Assembly: GCF_010882125.1 (NCBI RefSeq)
Contig: NZ_JAAGVZ010000003.1
Location: 124,001 to 188,000, forward strand
DNA from: Peribacillus alkalitolerans
GTDB taxonomy: Bacteria > Bacillota > Bacilli > Bacillales > DSM-1321
Direction: 5' to 3'
DNA length: 64,000 bases
Shown here: positions 24,873 to 34,296 of the stretch, piece after piece
Layout: every line of letters starts with the position of its first letter
How positions within the stretch are numbered: position 1 is the stretch's first letter
Translations under genes and position numbers: made by a program
The notes under the pieces: model-generated
The model's database searches: none
What the model was told of the DNA's origin: nothing
What the model saw: the letters and a program-made list of their open reading frames with translations, nothing else

Positions 24873-26189
24873 CTATGCTGCTTGATTCTGATCTTTATTT
24901 TTCTTGTCTTCAATTCTTCCTTGAACATATACAAACGGTAGATAAATAACAATGGAGATTGCTAAGTTTACAAGTGCAAGAACAGCTCCAGAAATATGTC
25001 CACCTGTAGCTAAATATCCACCAATTCCTGCAGGTGTTACCCAAGGGATACTAGCTGTTACTACAGGATAAACCCAACCTAGGCTAATAGCTGAATAAGC
25101 TACGATGGTCATGATGATTGGAGCACTAATAAACGGAATCAACCAAATTGGATTTAATACGATTGGTAACCCAAATAGCAATGGTTCATTGATTTGGAAA
25201 ACCCCTGGAGGTGTTCCTAATGCAAGGAGTTGCTTGTGACGCTTTCGTCCTGCCAAGAACATTGCGACAATCAATCCGAGCGTTGCACCCGATCCACCCA
25301 GGTATACGAAAGCATCAAGGAATGGACCTGCTAATACTGCGTATTTTTCTAGATCAGCTACACCTTGAGCATATAAATCTGTATTTTTAGTTCCTAATGA
25401 GGTAAATAAAGGCGTAGTGACTCCACCTAAAATATTTGGACCATGTAACCCAACCGACCAGAAAACGTGTACTAACAAAACAATTAATACGGCAAACGGT
25501 AATGAATCAGCCGCATTCGTCAAAGGCGCGACTAGTGTCGCATTTAACCAATCATTTAAGAATTGGCCATGTGTAAGCTTACGAAATAGCAATCCAAATA
25601 ATCCGAAAGTGAAGATTGTCAGCATACCTGGAATTAACTTAGCAAAAGCACCTGAAACTGCTGGTGGCACTCCATCGGGTAATTTGATAACGAATTTCTT
25701 TACTTTTGTTAATCTGATGAATAATTCAGTAGCTGCTAAAGCAACGATAATTCCAGTGAATAATGATGTTGCATTGAAGTAACCCCAACTAACAAAGCCC
25801 CAAGCTCCTTCAGTTTCAGGAACTTTACCAACTTGCGGGATTAATAGGAAGAATGATGCCGCCGCAACCAACATAGCCTCAAAGCCATCATCCCCATACG
25901 ATTTTGCTAGTTTATGAGAGATCCCAAATACTGCAAAAACAGTCATAAATGCGAAGGTCCCCCACCAAATGTCTCCACCCAGTGTTGTCCAAGTTGGTCC
26001 AAAAATGCTCTCCATCAATTTTCCATACGGTTTAATGATTTGGCCTAAGTTATTAAACAACACTGCGAATGACCCAATCATGGTAATGGCAATCATCCCA
26101 ATTAGTGCATCACGAATGGCGAGTAAGTGACGGTTATTTCCGAACTTAACCGCATATGGCATGATATATCTTTCCATAAAGTTCAACAT
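24873..26189 (-). CDS. licC: PTS cellobiose-family EIIC permease
   Basis: 438-residue membrane EIIC, about ten helices, that transports the disaccharide while it is phosphorylated. Typical marks are the start MERYIMPYAVKFGNNRHLLA with RDALIGMI, GGSGATLGL, and the substrate-site region PPGVFQINEPLLFGLPIVLNP (NEP is the family signature). It starts 5 bases after licB. Cellobiose or lichenan disaccharides are the probable substrates by analogy to lic operons; the adjacent deacetylase gene makes chitobiose-like sugars possible. Confidence 0.93.
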   Translation of the reverse strand: MLNFMERYIMPYAVKFGNNRHLLAIRDALIGMIAITMIGSFAVLFNNLGQIIKPYGKLMESIFGPTWTTLGGDIWWGTFAFMTVFAVFGISHKLAKSYGDDGFEAMLVAAASFFLLIPQVGKVPETEGAWGFVSWGYFNATSLFTGIIVALAATELFIRLTKVKKFVIKLPDGVPPAVSGAFAKLIPGMLTIFTFGLFGLLFRKLTHGQFLNDWLNATLVAPLTNAADSLPFAVLIVLLVHVFWSVGLHGPNILGGVTTPLFTSLGTKNTDLYAQGVADLEKYAVLAGPFLDAFVYLGGSGATLGLIVAMFLAGRKRHKQLLALGTPPGVFQINEPLLFGLPIVLNPIWLIPFISAPIIMTIVAYSAISLGWVYPVVTASIPWVTPAGIGGYLATGGHISGAVLALVNLAISIVIYLPFVYVQGRIEDKKNKDQNQAA

Positions 26190-26194
26190 ATACC

Positions 26195-26500
26195 CTATTC
26201 CCCCTTAATAAGAGCTACAGCCTGCTTTAATACTTCCTCACCATTACAAAGTCCGTAATGCATCGGATTAATCGATTCGACTGGAATTTTCCCATTCACC
26301 TCTTGTTTCATTTGATTAAGCATGAAACGTACCTGAGGTCCTAATAGCAAAACATCCGCTTGATCTAGATGATTTTTCACATCTCCACTTCCGACTGCCC
26401 AAATACGACAATCAATCCCTTGTGCCTTTGCACTATTTTCCATCTTAGTAACTAGCAAGCTTGTAGACATACCTGCAGAGCAACATAACAAAATATTCAT
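26195..26500 (-). CDS. licB: PTS cellobiose-family EIIB
   Basis: 101-residue EIIB with the phosphocysteine in the N-terminal P-loop CCSAGMSTS (Cys7 is the probable acceptor). It starts at ATG 26500 with GGGGG at 26508-26512. It is the first gene of the operon licB-licC-licA-licH-chbG-like. A cre-like site lies immediately upstream (26520-26533) and the divergent GntR regulator begins at 26850. Confidence 0.93.
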   Translation of the reverse strand: MNILLCCSAGMSTSLLVTKMENSAKAQGIDCRIWAVGSGDVKNHLDQADVLLLGPQVRFMLNQMKQEVNGKIPVESINPMHYGLCNGEEVLKQAVALIKGE

Positions 26501-26519
26501 AAATTAACCCCCATTGAAA

Positions 26520-26533
26520 AGTAAGCGTTTACA
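26520..26533 (-). promoter_or_regulatory. Catabolite-responsive element (cre, CcpA site)
   Basis: TGTAAACGCTTACT on the minus strand matches the cre consensus TGTAANCGNTTNCA apart from the last base. It lies just downstream of the best -10 candidate (TATAGT, 26538-26543), so bound CcpA would block the licB promoter when preferred sugars are present. Confidence 0.75.
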
Positions 26534-26685
26534 TCAAACTATAAAAATTTTAGATTCTTTTTTGTCACCATAAAGAATTCGAGACAGTAAAAAAATTTGG
26601 ATATAAGTGCAATAGGCCCGAAATATTCTATTAATCTATGGTGATAATTAAATCCCTCCCCTATCCCCATTCGTAAAACTATTAT

Positions 26686-26786
26686 TTGTAATAACAACTT
26701 CACAACTTGTATTACATGTTGTATCATTATTGTAATAACAAATCTGAATATTTACAATACAAATTTAACTATTTGTTACGACAAAT
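26686..26786. promoter_or_regulatory. Operator cluster for the divergent GntR regulator
   Basis: TTGTAATAACAA occurs twice (26686-26697 and 26730-26741, 44 bases apart). Related dyads TTTGTTACGACAAA (from 26772) and ATTTACAATACAAAT (from 26749) follow. The shared TTGT...ACAA half-sites are like those bound by UTRA-type GntR repressors of sugar operons. The cluster spans the licB/gntR intergenic region. Confidence 0.6.
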
Positions 26787-26849
26787 TTTTTATACTAATT
26801 TCCTTAAATCTGGTAAAATAGAAACTATAGAGTGAGTTTAGGAGGATTT

Positions 26850-27581
26850 ATGTTAGTGGATAACCTACACGAAGAACATGCGCTGCATTTAAAAGTAAAG
26901 GAAAGCATTCTAAATCTCATACAAAGTGGCGAATACAAACCTGACACTAAATTGCCAACCGAAGCTGAGTTTTGTGAAATATATGGGGTAAGCCGTACGA
27001 CTGTGCGAACAGCACTCCAACAATTAAGCCAAGAAGGCTATGTTTATAAGCATCAAGGCCGCGGCACCTTTGTTTCAGGAAAAAAGGTGAAGCAAAAGCT
27101 TACATCGACTGTCGAAAACTTTACCGAACAAATTACTATGCAAGGAAAGAACCCTTCCATAAAGGCATTAAACCTAGAAGTGATCCAAGCAGATTCATTT
27201 CTTATCGATATATTTGATGTGACGGAGGGTGATCCGATAAACAAACTAGAAAGAATTAGATATGTAAATGGAGAGCCTCTTCAGTATGAGCAAGCCTACC
27301 TCCCATGGAAGCTAACTCCAGGATTGAGCAAGGAAGCTTGTGAAAAATCTCTCTATAGTCTTCTGGATAAAGAATTCAATCTAAAAATCAAAAAAACGGT
27401 CGAATATTTAGAAATCGTTTTAGCTGACTCTGATATTGCTGAAACCTTAAACATCTCAGTCGGCGAACCGTGCTTTTCTCTTGAAACGTACGCTTACTTA
27501 GAGGACGAATCTGTAGTGGAATATTCGAAAACCATCTTCCGTGGGGATCATGCGAATTTTGTTATTGAGCGGAATTACTGA
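26850..27581 (+). CDS. GntR/UTRA (HutC subfamily) regulator of the beta-glucoside operon
   Basis: 243-residue regulator with an N-terminal winged helix (about 10-75, LPTEAEFCEIYGVSRTTVRTAL and YVYKHQGRGTFVS) and a UTRA ligand domain (from about 95) that in relatives binds a phosphosugar. AGGAGG at 26840-26845 points to ATG 26850 or GTG 26856; a GTG at 26832 precedes the site and is unlikely. It is divergent from licB, with TTGTAATAACAA-type dyads in between, and should repress that operon until a phosphorylated disaccharide appears. In B. subtilis licBCAH is instead controlled by the activator LicR, so this is a regulator swap. Confidence 0.9.
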   Translation: MLVDNLHEEHALHLKVKESILNLIQSGEYKPDTKLPTEAEFCEIYGVSRTTVRTALQQLSQEGYVYKHQGRGTFVSGKKVKQKLTSTVENFTEQITMQGKNPSIKALNLEVIQADSFLIDIFDVTEGDPINKLERIRYVNGEPLQYEQAYLPWKLTPGLSKEACEKSLYSLLDKEFNLKIKKTVEYLEIVLADSDIAETLNISVGEPCFSLETYAYLEDESVVEYSKTIFRGDHANFVIERNY

Positions 27582-27603
27582 CATATTATTTACTGTAAAA
27601 AAC

Positions 27604-27632
27604 AAAGCATTGTTTCAGAGAAACAATGCTTT
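27604..27632 (+). terminator. Terminator after the GntR gene
   Basis: AAAGCATTGTTTC (27604-27616) pairs perfectly with GAAACAATGCTTT (27620-27632), with a three-base loop and a following TT. Confidence 0.9.
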
Positions 27633-27738
27633 TTATTATGCATAAATGTTGTACTTTTTTGAGTGGCTTACATAATTTATGGGTATTGTCATAAATTAAT
27701 CCAAAAGATGGATTAATTACTTGGAGGAAGTTTCAAAT

Positions 27739-28740
27739 ATGAAAAAGTGGATTTTCTCGATACTCATAATGATGGGTGGTCTAATAGCTCCCTTCGTTTC
27801 GTTTGCTCATGTAAAGTGGTTTGCCAAGATTGAACCTAAAAAAATACCAATAGAAGAAATACTGTCTCCACTGTTTATTACGATTTCCTTACTTTGTGCA
27901 ATATTATTAGCGGTATTATCACAGGTCATGACTAAAATGATGAATATACCGTTGGCAGCAAGGTTGGATACAAAATTAGATAGTTATCGCAAGCATTCTT
28001 CCAATTTACTAAAGTACGGCACTGCTGCTTCAATGATACTTCAAGTGTTAAACGGGACCATGTTTGCTCCTGAATTCACCATTCAGCACACGTGGCAGAC
28101 CATATTTATGTGGGTTATTATTGCGGCATTAATCATTCCAGGCCATTTTGCAACCAAATTTGCTGCGATTGGTATGCTCTTCTTATTTCTTCATGTGTGG
28201 AGTCAAAATCGGTGGTTCCATATGCTTGACTACGGATTTTATTTAGCCATCATTTGGGTGCTATTAGTTGGGAAAACAAGATATGAAGCAAGCGGTTTTC
28301 CGCTTTTATATTTAGGGACTGGACTAAGCTTGTGTTGGGTAGCTGTTGAAAAATGGGTGTATCCTATGATGACAACGGAAATCATTCGGACCCATCATGT
28401 ACCAACTTTCGGATTTAATCCTGAAGTATTTGTCGTACTAGCTGCGTTTATTGAATTTATCGTAGGCTATCTTCTCGTAGTGGGCATTCTTAATAGGGTA
28501 TTGGCCGTAGTCGTGACCATATTATTTATCCTTACTACTACCATTTTTGGCTATACGGAAGTAGTTGGGCACGCTATGATCCATATCGTTTTACTAATCT
28601 TTATAATTGAAGGTGTATCTTTTTATCACCCTCCCATCAAAATGCATCATACACGACTGAATCAAATGATTTTTATCTTCCTCAACTTTTTGTTTGTCTT
28701 GAGTACTTTTTTATTGATTTATTACCGTTTTGCCAACTAG
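27739..28740 (+). CDS. Multi-pass membrane protein, possibly DoxX-like
   Basis: 333-residue membrane protein with about nine hydrophobic helices. The start is ATG 27739 behind GGAGGAAG. The first 25 residues resemble a signal anchor ending in SFAHVKWF. The C-terminal half (FNPEVFVVLAAFIEFIVGYLLVVGIL, then FGYTEVVGHAMIHIVLLIF) resembles a DoxX-like bundle with His in membrane segments. No enzymatic motif is seen. It is monocistronic between two terminators. The family is not certain. Confidence 0.65.
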   Translation: MKKWIFSILIMMGGLIAPFVSFAHVKWFAKIEPKKIPIEEILSPLFITISLLCAILLAVLSQVMTKMMNIPLAARLDTKLDSYRKHSSNLLKYGTAASMILQVLNGTMFAPEFTIQHTWQTIFMWVIIAALIIPGHFATKFAAIGMLFLFLHVWSQNRWFHMLDYGFYLAIIWVLLVGKTRYEASGFPLLYLGTGLSLCWVAVEKWVYPMMTTEIIRTHHVPTFGFNPEVFVVLAAFIEFIVGYLLVVGILNRVLAVVVTILFILTTTIFGYTEVVGHAMIHIVLLIFIIEGVSFYHPPIKMHHTRLNQMIFIFLNFLFVLSTFLLIYYRFAN

Positions 28741-28760
28741 TTCAAAATGGATTGAAACGC

Positions 28761-28794
28761 CAATACCCCCACATGATGTAATGTGGGGGTATTG
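28761..28794. terminator. Bidirectional terminator
   Basis: CAATACCCCCACAT (28761-28774) and ATGTGGGGGTATTG (28781-28794) form a perfect 14-bp stem between two convergent genes; T-runs are weak on either side. Confidence 0.85.
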
Positions 28795-28795
28795 C

Positions 28796-29407
28796 TTATT
28801 TACGTTCTTTCCTCTTTTTTAAATACCATAGAATAGCTAGTACAAAAAGAATAAACAAAATCGCATAGACGAAATTAGAAAATACATCCATTTTCTCAAC
28901 GATTTCATGCCAATTCGAACCTACTGCAGCACCTATATTCACTAAGATTGTATTCCAAATCAACGTCCCAATTGTTGTAAACAAAAGAAACAGCCAAAAA
29001 TTCATATTGGACATACCAGCAGGGATCGAGATTAAACTTCTAATAAGCGGAACTAATCGACAAATTAAAACAGTCCAAATTCCATACTTATCAAACCATG
29101 CATCTGCACGGGTAATGTCATTTTTGGTGAGTCGTAAAATATGTCCGTACCGTTCAATAATGTTTTCTAATCGTTCAACATCCAAAAACAATCCGATTCT
29201 ATATAAAATAACAGCACCAAAAACCGAACCTGCGGTAGACGCTCCAATAACTCCCAAAACACTTAAATCCGTCGTATTTGTCATAAATCCACCAAAAGTT
29301 AATATCACTTCTGATGGTACAGGGGGAAATATATTTTCCAAAGCGATTAACAAAAATACGCCCCAATATCCATATTGTTCCATAATGTTCGTAATCCACG
29401 ATTCCAT
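28796..29407 (-). CDS. DedA family membrane protein
   Basis: 203-residue DedA/VTT-domain protein. Members are implicated in recycling undecaprenyl phosphate or other lipid carriers and in membrane homeostasis. The signature segments are ENIFPPVPSEVILTFGGF (re-entrant loop with conserved Glu) and CRLVPLIRSLISIPAGMSNM (the F/L-x-R-x-x-P-x-x-R motif). The ATG at 29407 is preceded by GAAGGGG. It stands alone. Confidence 0.92.
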   Translation of the reverse strand: MESWITNIMEQYGYWGVFLLIALENIFPPVPSEVILTFGGFMTNTTDLSVLGVIGASTAGSVFGAVILYRIGLFLDVERLENIIERYGHILRLTKNDITRADAWFDKYGIWTVLICRLVPLIRSLISIPAGMSNMNFWLFLLFTTIGTLIWNTILVNIGAAVGSNWHEIVEKMDVFSNFVYAILFILFVLAILWYLKKRKERK

Positions 29408-29500
29408 ATCAAAGCCCCTTCCATCACTTTGAATTTTAACATTACTAAAAAGTTAAGGAAAGTAATGTATCGAGGAATAATGCCGAATAACTAATTCACA

Positions 29501-29600
29501 CTTCATTAATTCCATTTTTTTCTATAATTCGTGAAAAAAGTCCAATTTCCGTGGAAATAATCCATTTTTCACAAATAGAATAATTTATAAATTCAAAAAG
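29501..29600. repeat. Weak degenerate array, about 20 bp period (array D)
   Basis: Units starting at 29521, 29541, 29561 and 29581 begin with TC(T/C)(A/C) or TAAT and share an ATTTC-GTG-AAA-like plan with 20-base spacing. Conservation is lower than in arrays A-C. It fills the gap between the DedA gene and the GNAT gene. Confidence 0.4.
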
Positions 29601-29703
29601 ACTTCTTACTTGTTAAAATACGAGGTTGTATTAAAATAAAAGTTAATAGATTATTCAGATTAATGATGTAAAAATTTCCCATTTTAATGAAGGAGTTAGT
29701 AAT

Positions 29704-30267
29704 ATGAATCTAAAATATGAGGTTATTTCTGAAGAAAACATTGAATGCTGCAGAGATGTCTGCAATGAGCTCATGGCCTTTCAAAAGTCGAAATCTTGCA
29801 TAAAACCGGAACTGTTTGACAACATGAATTTTGAAACACGGATGATTCCTTCTATTGAAAAAGCAGCTCACAATTACATTGTAGTTGTAAAGGATGAGGA
29901 GAAAATAGTTGGGTATGTGTATTCCAATATCTCTCCTAAAGAAACTTATTCTAATGAATTTGCTACCTTTTTTGATCTATCGTCTGTTAGTAGAAATAAT
30001 GTTGGTTGCTTATCTCAATTTTATATCAAAGAAGAGTACAGACAATACGGGGTTGGATCTAAACTCTTCAACATGTCCATGGAGTGGTTGAAACAATTTG
30101 ATGAGGTGGAAGACTATTTTATCTATGTTTCAAATGGCAACGACGACGCACTTGAGTTCTATAAACGTAAAGGATTCTTCGTTAGCCATGACATTTTAGA
30201 TGGATTTATAACTGTTTTACGAAATAATAAGCAAGATAATAATAGTATAGAATTAGCTTCATTTTAA
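29704..30267 (+). CDS. GNAT family N-acetyltransferase
   Basis: 187-residue acetyltransferase transferring an acetyl group from acetyl-CoA to an unknown amine. The core motif A is visible as LSQFYIKEEYRQYGVGSKLF at about residue 102-121 (Q/R-x-x-G-x-G/A pyrophosphate-binding loop), followed by the DDALEFYKRKGFF motif B. ATG 29704 is preceded by GAAGGAG. It is bounded by the terminator at 30289-30318. Confidence 0.9.
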   Translation: MNLKYEVISEENIECCRDVCNELMAFQKSKSCIKPELFDNMNFETRMIPSIEKAAHNYIVVVKDEEKIVGYVYSNISPKETYSNEFATFFDLSSVSRNNVGCLSQFYIKEEYRQYGVGSKLFNMSMEWLKQFDEVEDYFIYVSNGNDDALEFYKRKGFFVSHDILDGFITVLRNNKQDNNSIELASF

Positions 30268-30288
30268 GGAATGTTTTCCCTAAGAAAA

Positions 30289-30318
30289 AGGCGTACCTTT
30301 ATCCATCTGGGTACGCCT
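30289..30318. terminator. Bidirectional terminator
   Basis: AGGCGTACC (30289-30297) pairs with GGTACGCCT (30310-30318) between the convergent GNAT and gerC genes. Confidence 0.8.
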
Positions 30319-30343
30319 CAATTTATTATCTTTTACTTTAATT

Positions 30344-31504
30344 TCAATAACCTCCATCGCCCTTCTTTTCATAGTTATATCCATTGAAATGGAATATTTC
30401 CACCTTTACCTTTACATCCTTTAAAGAGTCTTTCTGTAGATAAAAACTATTTGTTTTTAATAATTCATGATATTTTTTCGGATGCTTTCTATACCAATCA
30501 TCTCCTGTATTCAGGACATCCACCTGATTTTCCACTCCTTGTTGATAAATGGCCTGTATTCTGGTTTTTATTTCGTCCTCTATCAATTTCTTTAATTTTT
30601 TTAATTCCACGTCTTTTATTTTCTCCAACAAGTCTGCTTGGACGGCTACTTCTATAGAAAACCTTGGAGTGTCTGAGCCCTTTTCAAACTTGACCTTCAT
30701 TTTGGGAGAGGCAAGCTTGACTGCTGCGACAAGTTTTCCATTGTCCTCTACCTTTCTATTTAATGAAATCTTTTTGTGGGTTAGCCAATCTATAATCACG
30801 CTATCCTTGAATGTAAGTTGGCCTTTAAACTTTTGTTTTTGAAAAATTGTATAACCTGAAAAAAATAACACCGGGTAATTTTTATCTGCCTTCCAACTAT
30901 CCGAATCTATTTTTACAACGGGCAATTTTGCGCTCCCCATCGGTTCATAGTATTCCCTTAAGAAATCCATCAAATTTGTTGGCTTAATTTCATCTTGGAA
31001 CACTTCGTTGGCATTTTTTTTATATAGAACTGTGTATATAGCTGGGTAATTGAATAGCGCCTTTACGTTAAAAATATCTTGTATACCTTCATCTGTAGTC
31101 ATAACCCGGATAGTTTGCCTGAGGGAACGGTTTCTACCGATCTCCTGAATCACTTCTTTAAAGTGATGCTCCACAAGAGTATTACTTAATACCAAGGTTG
31201 ACACATGACCAAAGAATAACGGAGGCTCCGATTTTTTATAAAGCTTCCTTACAGCTAAATTCAGGGTTTCACCTGTTGCTGTCGCAATAAATATCGGTAT
31301 ATGCTCGACACTCCTACCGCCTTCTTGCTTTGCTACATTTGCAAAGTTCAAGCCTTGCAGGTAAACCTTAAACATTTTTTTTTCCTCATCGTAATCCATA
31401 CCGATTGCCGCAATATAGGTTAAATCCTGTATATTCTTAAGCCCTGAACAACCGGTCAACAACAAAAGACAAGCTAAAAGAGGTACGAATAGTTTGTTTT
31501 TCAA
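30344..31504 (-). CDS. Germination receptor C subunit, lipoprotein (locus 2)
   Basis: 386-residue Ger(x)C lipoprotein. A signal peptide with the clear lipobox LLTGC (Cys at about 19) anchors it to the membrane. Family features follow: DLTYIAAIGMDYDEE, a domain with GHVSTLVLSNTLVEHHF, and a C-terminal KHPKKYHELLKT region. It overlaps the A gene by four bases and is the third gene of the operon. The bases flanking it look normal. The receptor ligand is unknown. Confidence 0.92.
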   Translation of the reverse strand: MKNKLFVPLLACLLLLTGCSGLKNIQDLTYIAAIGMDYDEEKKMFKVYLQGLNFANVAKQEGGRSVEHIPIFIATATGETLNLAVRKLYKKSEPPLFFGHVSTLVLSNTLVEHHFKEVIQEIGRNRSLRQTIRVMTTDEGIQDIFNVKALFNYPAIYTVLYKKNANEVFQDEIKPTNLMDFLREYYEPMGSAKLPVVKIDSDSWKADKNYPVLFFSGYTIFQKQKFKGQLTFKDSVIIDWLTHKKISLNRKVEDNGKLVAAVKLASPKMKVKFEKGSDTPRFSIEVAVQADLLEKIKDVELKKLKKLIEDEIKTRIQAIYQQGVENQVDVLNTGDDWYRKHPKKYHELLKTNSFYLQKDSLKDVKVKVEIFHFNGYNYEKKGDGGY

Positions 31505-32949
31505 GGTCTTTTTTTCCTCCTCGTTTGATCCTGTACACTTGTTGTGGTAGTTCTGGATTTATAGAGTTGCCTCGGAGCCATGAGAAATGCCTTAATGGAT
31601 TCCCTGAAGCTAATGGGTGCAAGGGAACCAAGGTAAGGAGTTCCAAAGGAGGAAAGGCTCGAAAAGTAAAACACTGATAGGATAAAACCACTAATGACAC
31701 CAAACAAACCAAAAAACGTACTTAACAAGAGAATCATAAATCTTAAAAGGGTAATGGAGTTACTCAAAGACTGATTGACTAAAGTAAAAGATGCGATATA
31801 GGTGATAGCTGCAACGACCAACATAGTTGGTGAAGTCAATCCTGCACGAATGGCAGCATCCCCAACAATTAATCCACCCAGTACAGCTACTGTTTGCCCA
31901 ATCGCCCTAGGCAACCTTACGCCCGCTTCATTAAAGAGCTCAAACAAAAACAACACGATAAACATCTCAATGGGTGCCGATAATGGCAATCCAAATCGTG
32001 AAACCGATATGGTAGCTACAAGCAAATAAGGGATTTGTTCAATGTTAAATGCAGAGAATGCAATCCATACCCCCGGTAAAAAAGCAGAAGTTAATAAACC
32101 TATCAACCTGATTATTCTTTCCATTGAAACAAATGCATAATTCATAAAGGTATCTTCAGGTGATTTGGTTTGCAATAATAGACTGATTGGTGCAAAACTA
32201 ACAGTTGGATTCCCGTCGACAAGAAGGGCAAAACGTCCCTGATTCAACGCCTGCACAATAAAATCCGGCCTTCCTGTATAGTCCATACTCGGAAAGAAGG
32301 AGTATGGCCTATCGCGGACATACGATTCGAGTTCATGGATGCTCGTCAGGACATCCAAGTCAACTTTTTCCAACCTTTTATGGATTTCGTCCAGGACCCT
32401 TTTGTCAATCACATCTTCTATGTACATTAGCGCGACTTTTGTCCTGCTTCTTTCCCCGATTGTAAACTTTTCTAAGCAAAGAGACGTTGAATTTAGCCGA
32501 CGTCTGATCAGTGAAATATTCGTTTTCAAATCTTCCACAAACCCATCCTTTGGTCCTCTTATCGAGGTTTCAAGAGCCGACTCCTCAGGTTGCCGTATAG
32601 GAAAATTGGATGCTTGTATGCTAAGAACGGACTCATCAACGATAAATAATATATTCCCTTCAAAGAGGATGCTTGAGAATTCATCTATGGACTTTTTTGT
32701 TACATCATCTGCATGGAAAAAAGAAATTAATTTGGTTTTGACGGATTCCTCTTTATGGATACCAAGTTTAGGAAGGATATTCTGGTCCAGATACTGCATA
32801 TCAATTAAGCTTTCAAAATAGAGCATTTCGTAGGATTCTGTTTCTGATTGGTGCCTTTTAATTAGAAAGTCTCCACTTTTATCAAACTTGGATTTTAGCT
32901 CTGAAACCTTACTTAAAATGCTTTCATGCTGTATCTGATTAGAGCTCAT
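31501..32949 (-). CDS. Germination receptor A subunit (locus 2)
   Basis: 482-residue GerA-family protein with the soluble N-terminal domain (GPKDGFVEDLKTNISLIRRR at about 134-153, then GRPDFIVQALNQGRFALLVDG) and about five C-terminal helices with FLFELFNEAGVRLPRAIGQT and GGLIVGDAAIRAG. It overlaps the upstream B gene by 11 bases and the downstream C gene by 4. Being second in the operon is unusual: most GerA-type operons begin with A. Confidence 0.92.
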   Translation of the reverse strand: MSSNQIQHESILSKVSELKSKFDKSGDFLIKRHQSETESYEMLYFESLIDMQYLDQNILPKLGIHKEESVKTKLISFFHADDVTKKSIDEFSSILFEGNILFIVDESVLSIQASNFPIRQPEESALETSIRGPKDGFVEDLKTNISLIRRRLNSTSLCLEKFTIGERSRTKVALMYIEDVIDKRVLDEIHKRLEKVDLDVLTSIHELESYVRDRPYSFFPSMDYTGRPDFIVQALNQGRFALLVDGNPTVSFAPISLLLQTKSPEDTFMNYAFVSMERIIRLIGLLTSAFLPGVWIAFSAFNIEQIPYLLVATISVSRFGLPLSAPIEMFIVLFLFELFNEAGVRLPRAIGQTVAVLGGLIVGDAAIRAGLTSPTMLVVAAITYIASFTLVNQSLSNSITLLRFMILLLSTFFGLFGVISGFILSVFYFSSLSSFGTPYLGSLAPISFRESIKAFLMAPRQLYKSRTTTTSVQDQTRRKKRP

Positions 32950-34054
32950 AATGCCCTCCTAGCTTTTGCCCTTTTTTCATGAGAACTTTTATTATCAAGG
33001 CTGAGATAAGGATTTGGATTAGGAAGAAGAGCATACTAGCTGGTAGGAAATACCGATAGATCGCTTGATAGAAATAATAGGTTTCAAACTTGATGGTCAT
33101 TAAACCAAATAGTAGTAGGTATAATAACGCAACTAATTTCCAATTTAACCGATATTGTTGTCTCTTTTGTGTAAATAATGCCCCAATAAGATACATGAAA
33201 AGCCCTATTCTTATCAACGCTCCACTCAGCCATTGATACAAAGCGAAAAAATCGAGATGGTTGATATATTCCCCTATGCTTAATACTCTCCATTGCTCAT
33301 ATGCAGGATAACGGAAATTGACCGACTCTGATGGTCCAAATTCCATGATGGATGCCGTAAGCGGCCCCATTATCAAACCTGTCAAAATGGTTAAGAGGAT
33401 TAACAACTGTCTAAATTTGATTGGTTCCTGAGAAAAGGGCTGCAATAAGATGACTAAGTAAATTTCGAATAATCCCGAAAAGACGTAGAAACACCCTTTC
33501 AGAATAGGTGCATATCCGTCTGACATCACAGGCAACAAAAGGCTGGGATCCTTTACGCTCGTGTTGATTACTGAAATCAAGATTCCTAACAACATCACAA
33601 TTGGAAGTAAAAAGCCACTCGAAATGGCCATCGTTTTTATCCCTGATAATGTAACAAGGAGACATGCGCTCACCAAGAGAACATTAATAAGGAATACTGA
33701 AGATTCTGCTAGAAAATATGCATTCAACCAAATCATCAAGTCCCTTAAAGTGACGTAAGAGCTTAAAAATAAATACATAATCAGGGGTAAAGACAATATA
33801 GTGGAGAATATCCTTCCTAGACGGTTACTTATGAAGGAAAAGAACCCTTCCTTAGGACTGTTCTTTACAATGAAATGGACCAGCCAAATAAATAAAATGG
33901 ATATAGGATACGCACAAATCACACTTACCCAACTATCCCTCCCAGCTGCTGTAAGTAAGTTTGGGATAAGAATGACATGGTTTAATAAGCCAGTTGATAA
34001 AATTATTAACATGAAAAGTTGTCTTGGAACCAATATCTTAATTAAGCTTTGCAT
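32939..34054 (-). CDS. Germination receptor B subunit (locus 2), first gene of the operon
   Basis: 371-residue spore permease of the GerB family with about ten helices. Typical features: QLFMLIILSTGLLNHVILIP at the start, the SGIKTMAISS region and a late LFFLIQILISALI helix. The ATG at 34054 follows GGTGAT. The gene order B-A-C, with overlaps, makes a compact operon. Upstream, a terminator at 34247-34266 shields it from transcription out of the mobile-element region. Confidence 0.92.
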   Translation of the reverse strand: MQSLIKILVPRQLFMLIILSTGLLNHVILIPNLLTAAGRDSWVSVICAYPISILFIWLVHFIVKNSPKEGFFSFISNRLGRIFSTILSLPLIMYLFLSSYVTLRDLMIWLNAYFLAESSVFLINVLLVSACLLVTLSGIKTMAISSGFLLPIVMLLGILISVINTSVKDPSLLLPVMSDGYAPILKGCFYVFSGLFEIYLVILLQPFSQEPIKFRQLLILLTILTGLIMGPLTASIMEFGPSESVNFRYPAYEQWRVLSIGEYINHLDFFALYQWLSGALIRIGLFMYLIGALFTQKRQQYRLNWKLVALLYLLLFGLMTIKFETYYFYQAIYRYFLPASMLFFLIQILISALIIKVLMKKGQKLGGHYEL

Positions 34055-34246
34055 GACATCACCAATTTACGATTTTAATTGTTAATATTTCCGAAAATGG
34101 TAAATGTATGTTTTGTTATCTGAAATTTGCTACCTAAAAGAACTATCAAACCATGATGGTGAAAGTTATTACTTTCCTTTAAAATCCGATAATCCAATCC
34201 ATATATACTTTTACACTAGACTATGCAAATTGATTAAATAAGAAAA

Positions 34247-34266
34247 AGAGCTGTCAAAACAGCTCT
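34247..34266 (-). terminator. Minus-strand terminator upstream of the locus 2 ger operon
   Basis: AGAGCTGT and ACAGCTCT surround a CAAA loop; read on the minus strand the stem is followed by TTTTTCTT. It would stop transcription entering from the IS remnant. The remaining 34055-34246 is AT-rich and should hold the ger promoter, but I see no convincing sigma-G match. Confidence 0.7.
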
Positions 34267-34296
34267 CCAGATTGTCGACAAAAGGTAGGTGGAAAG

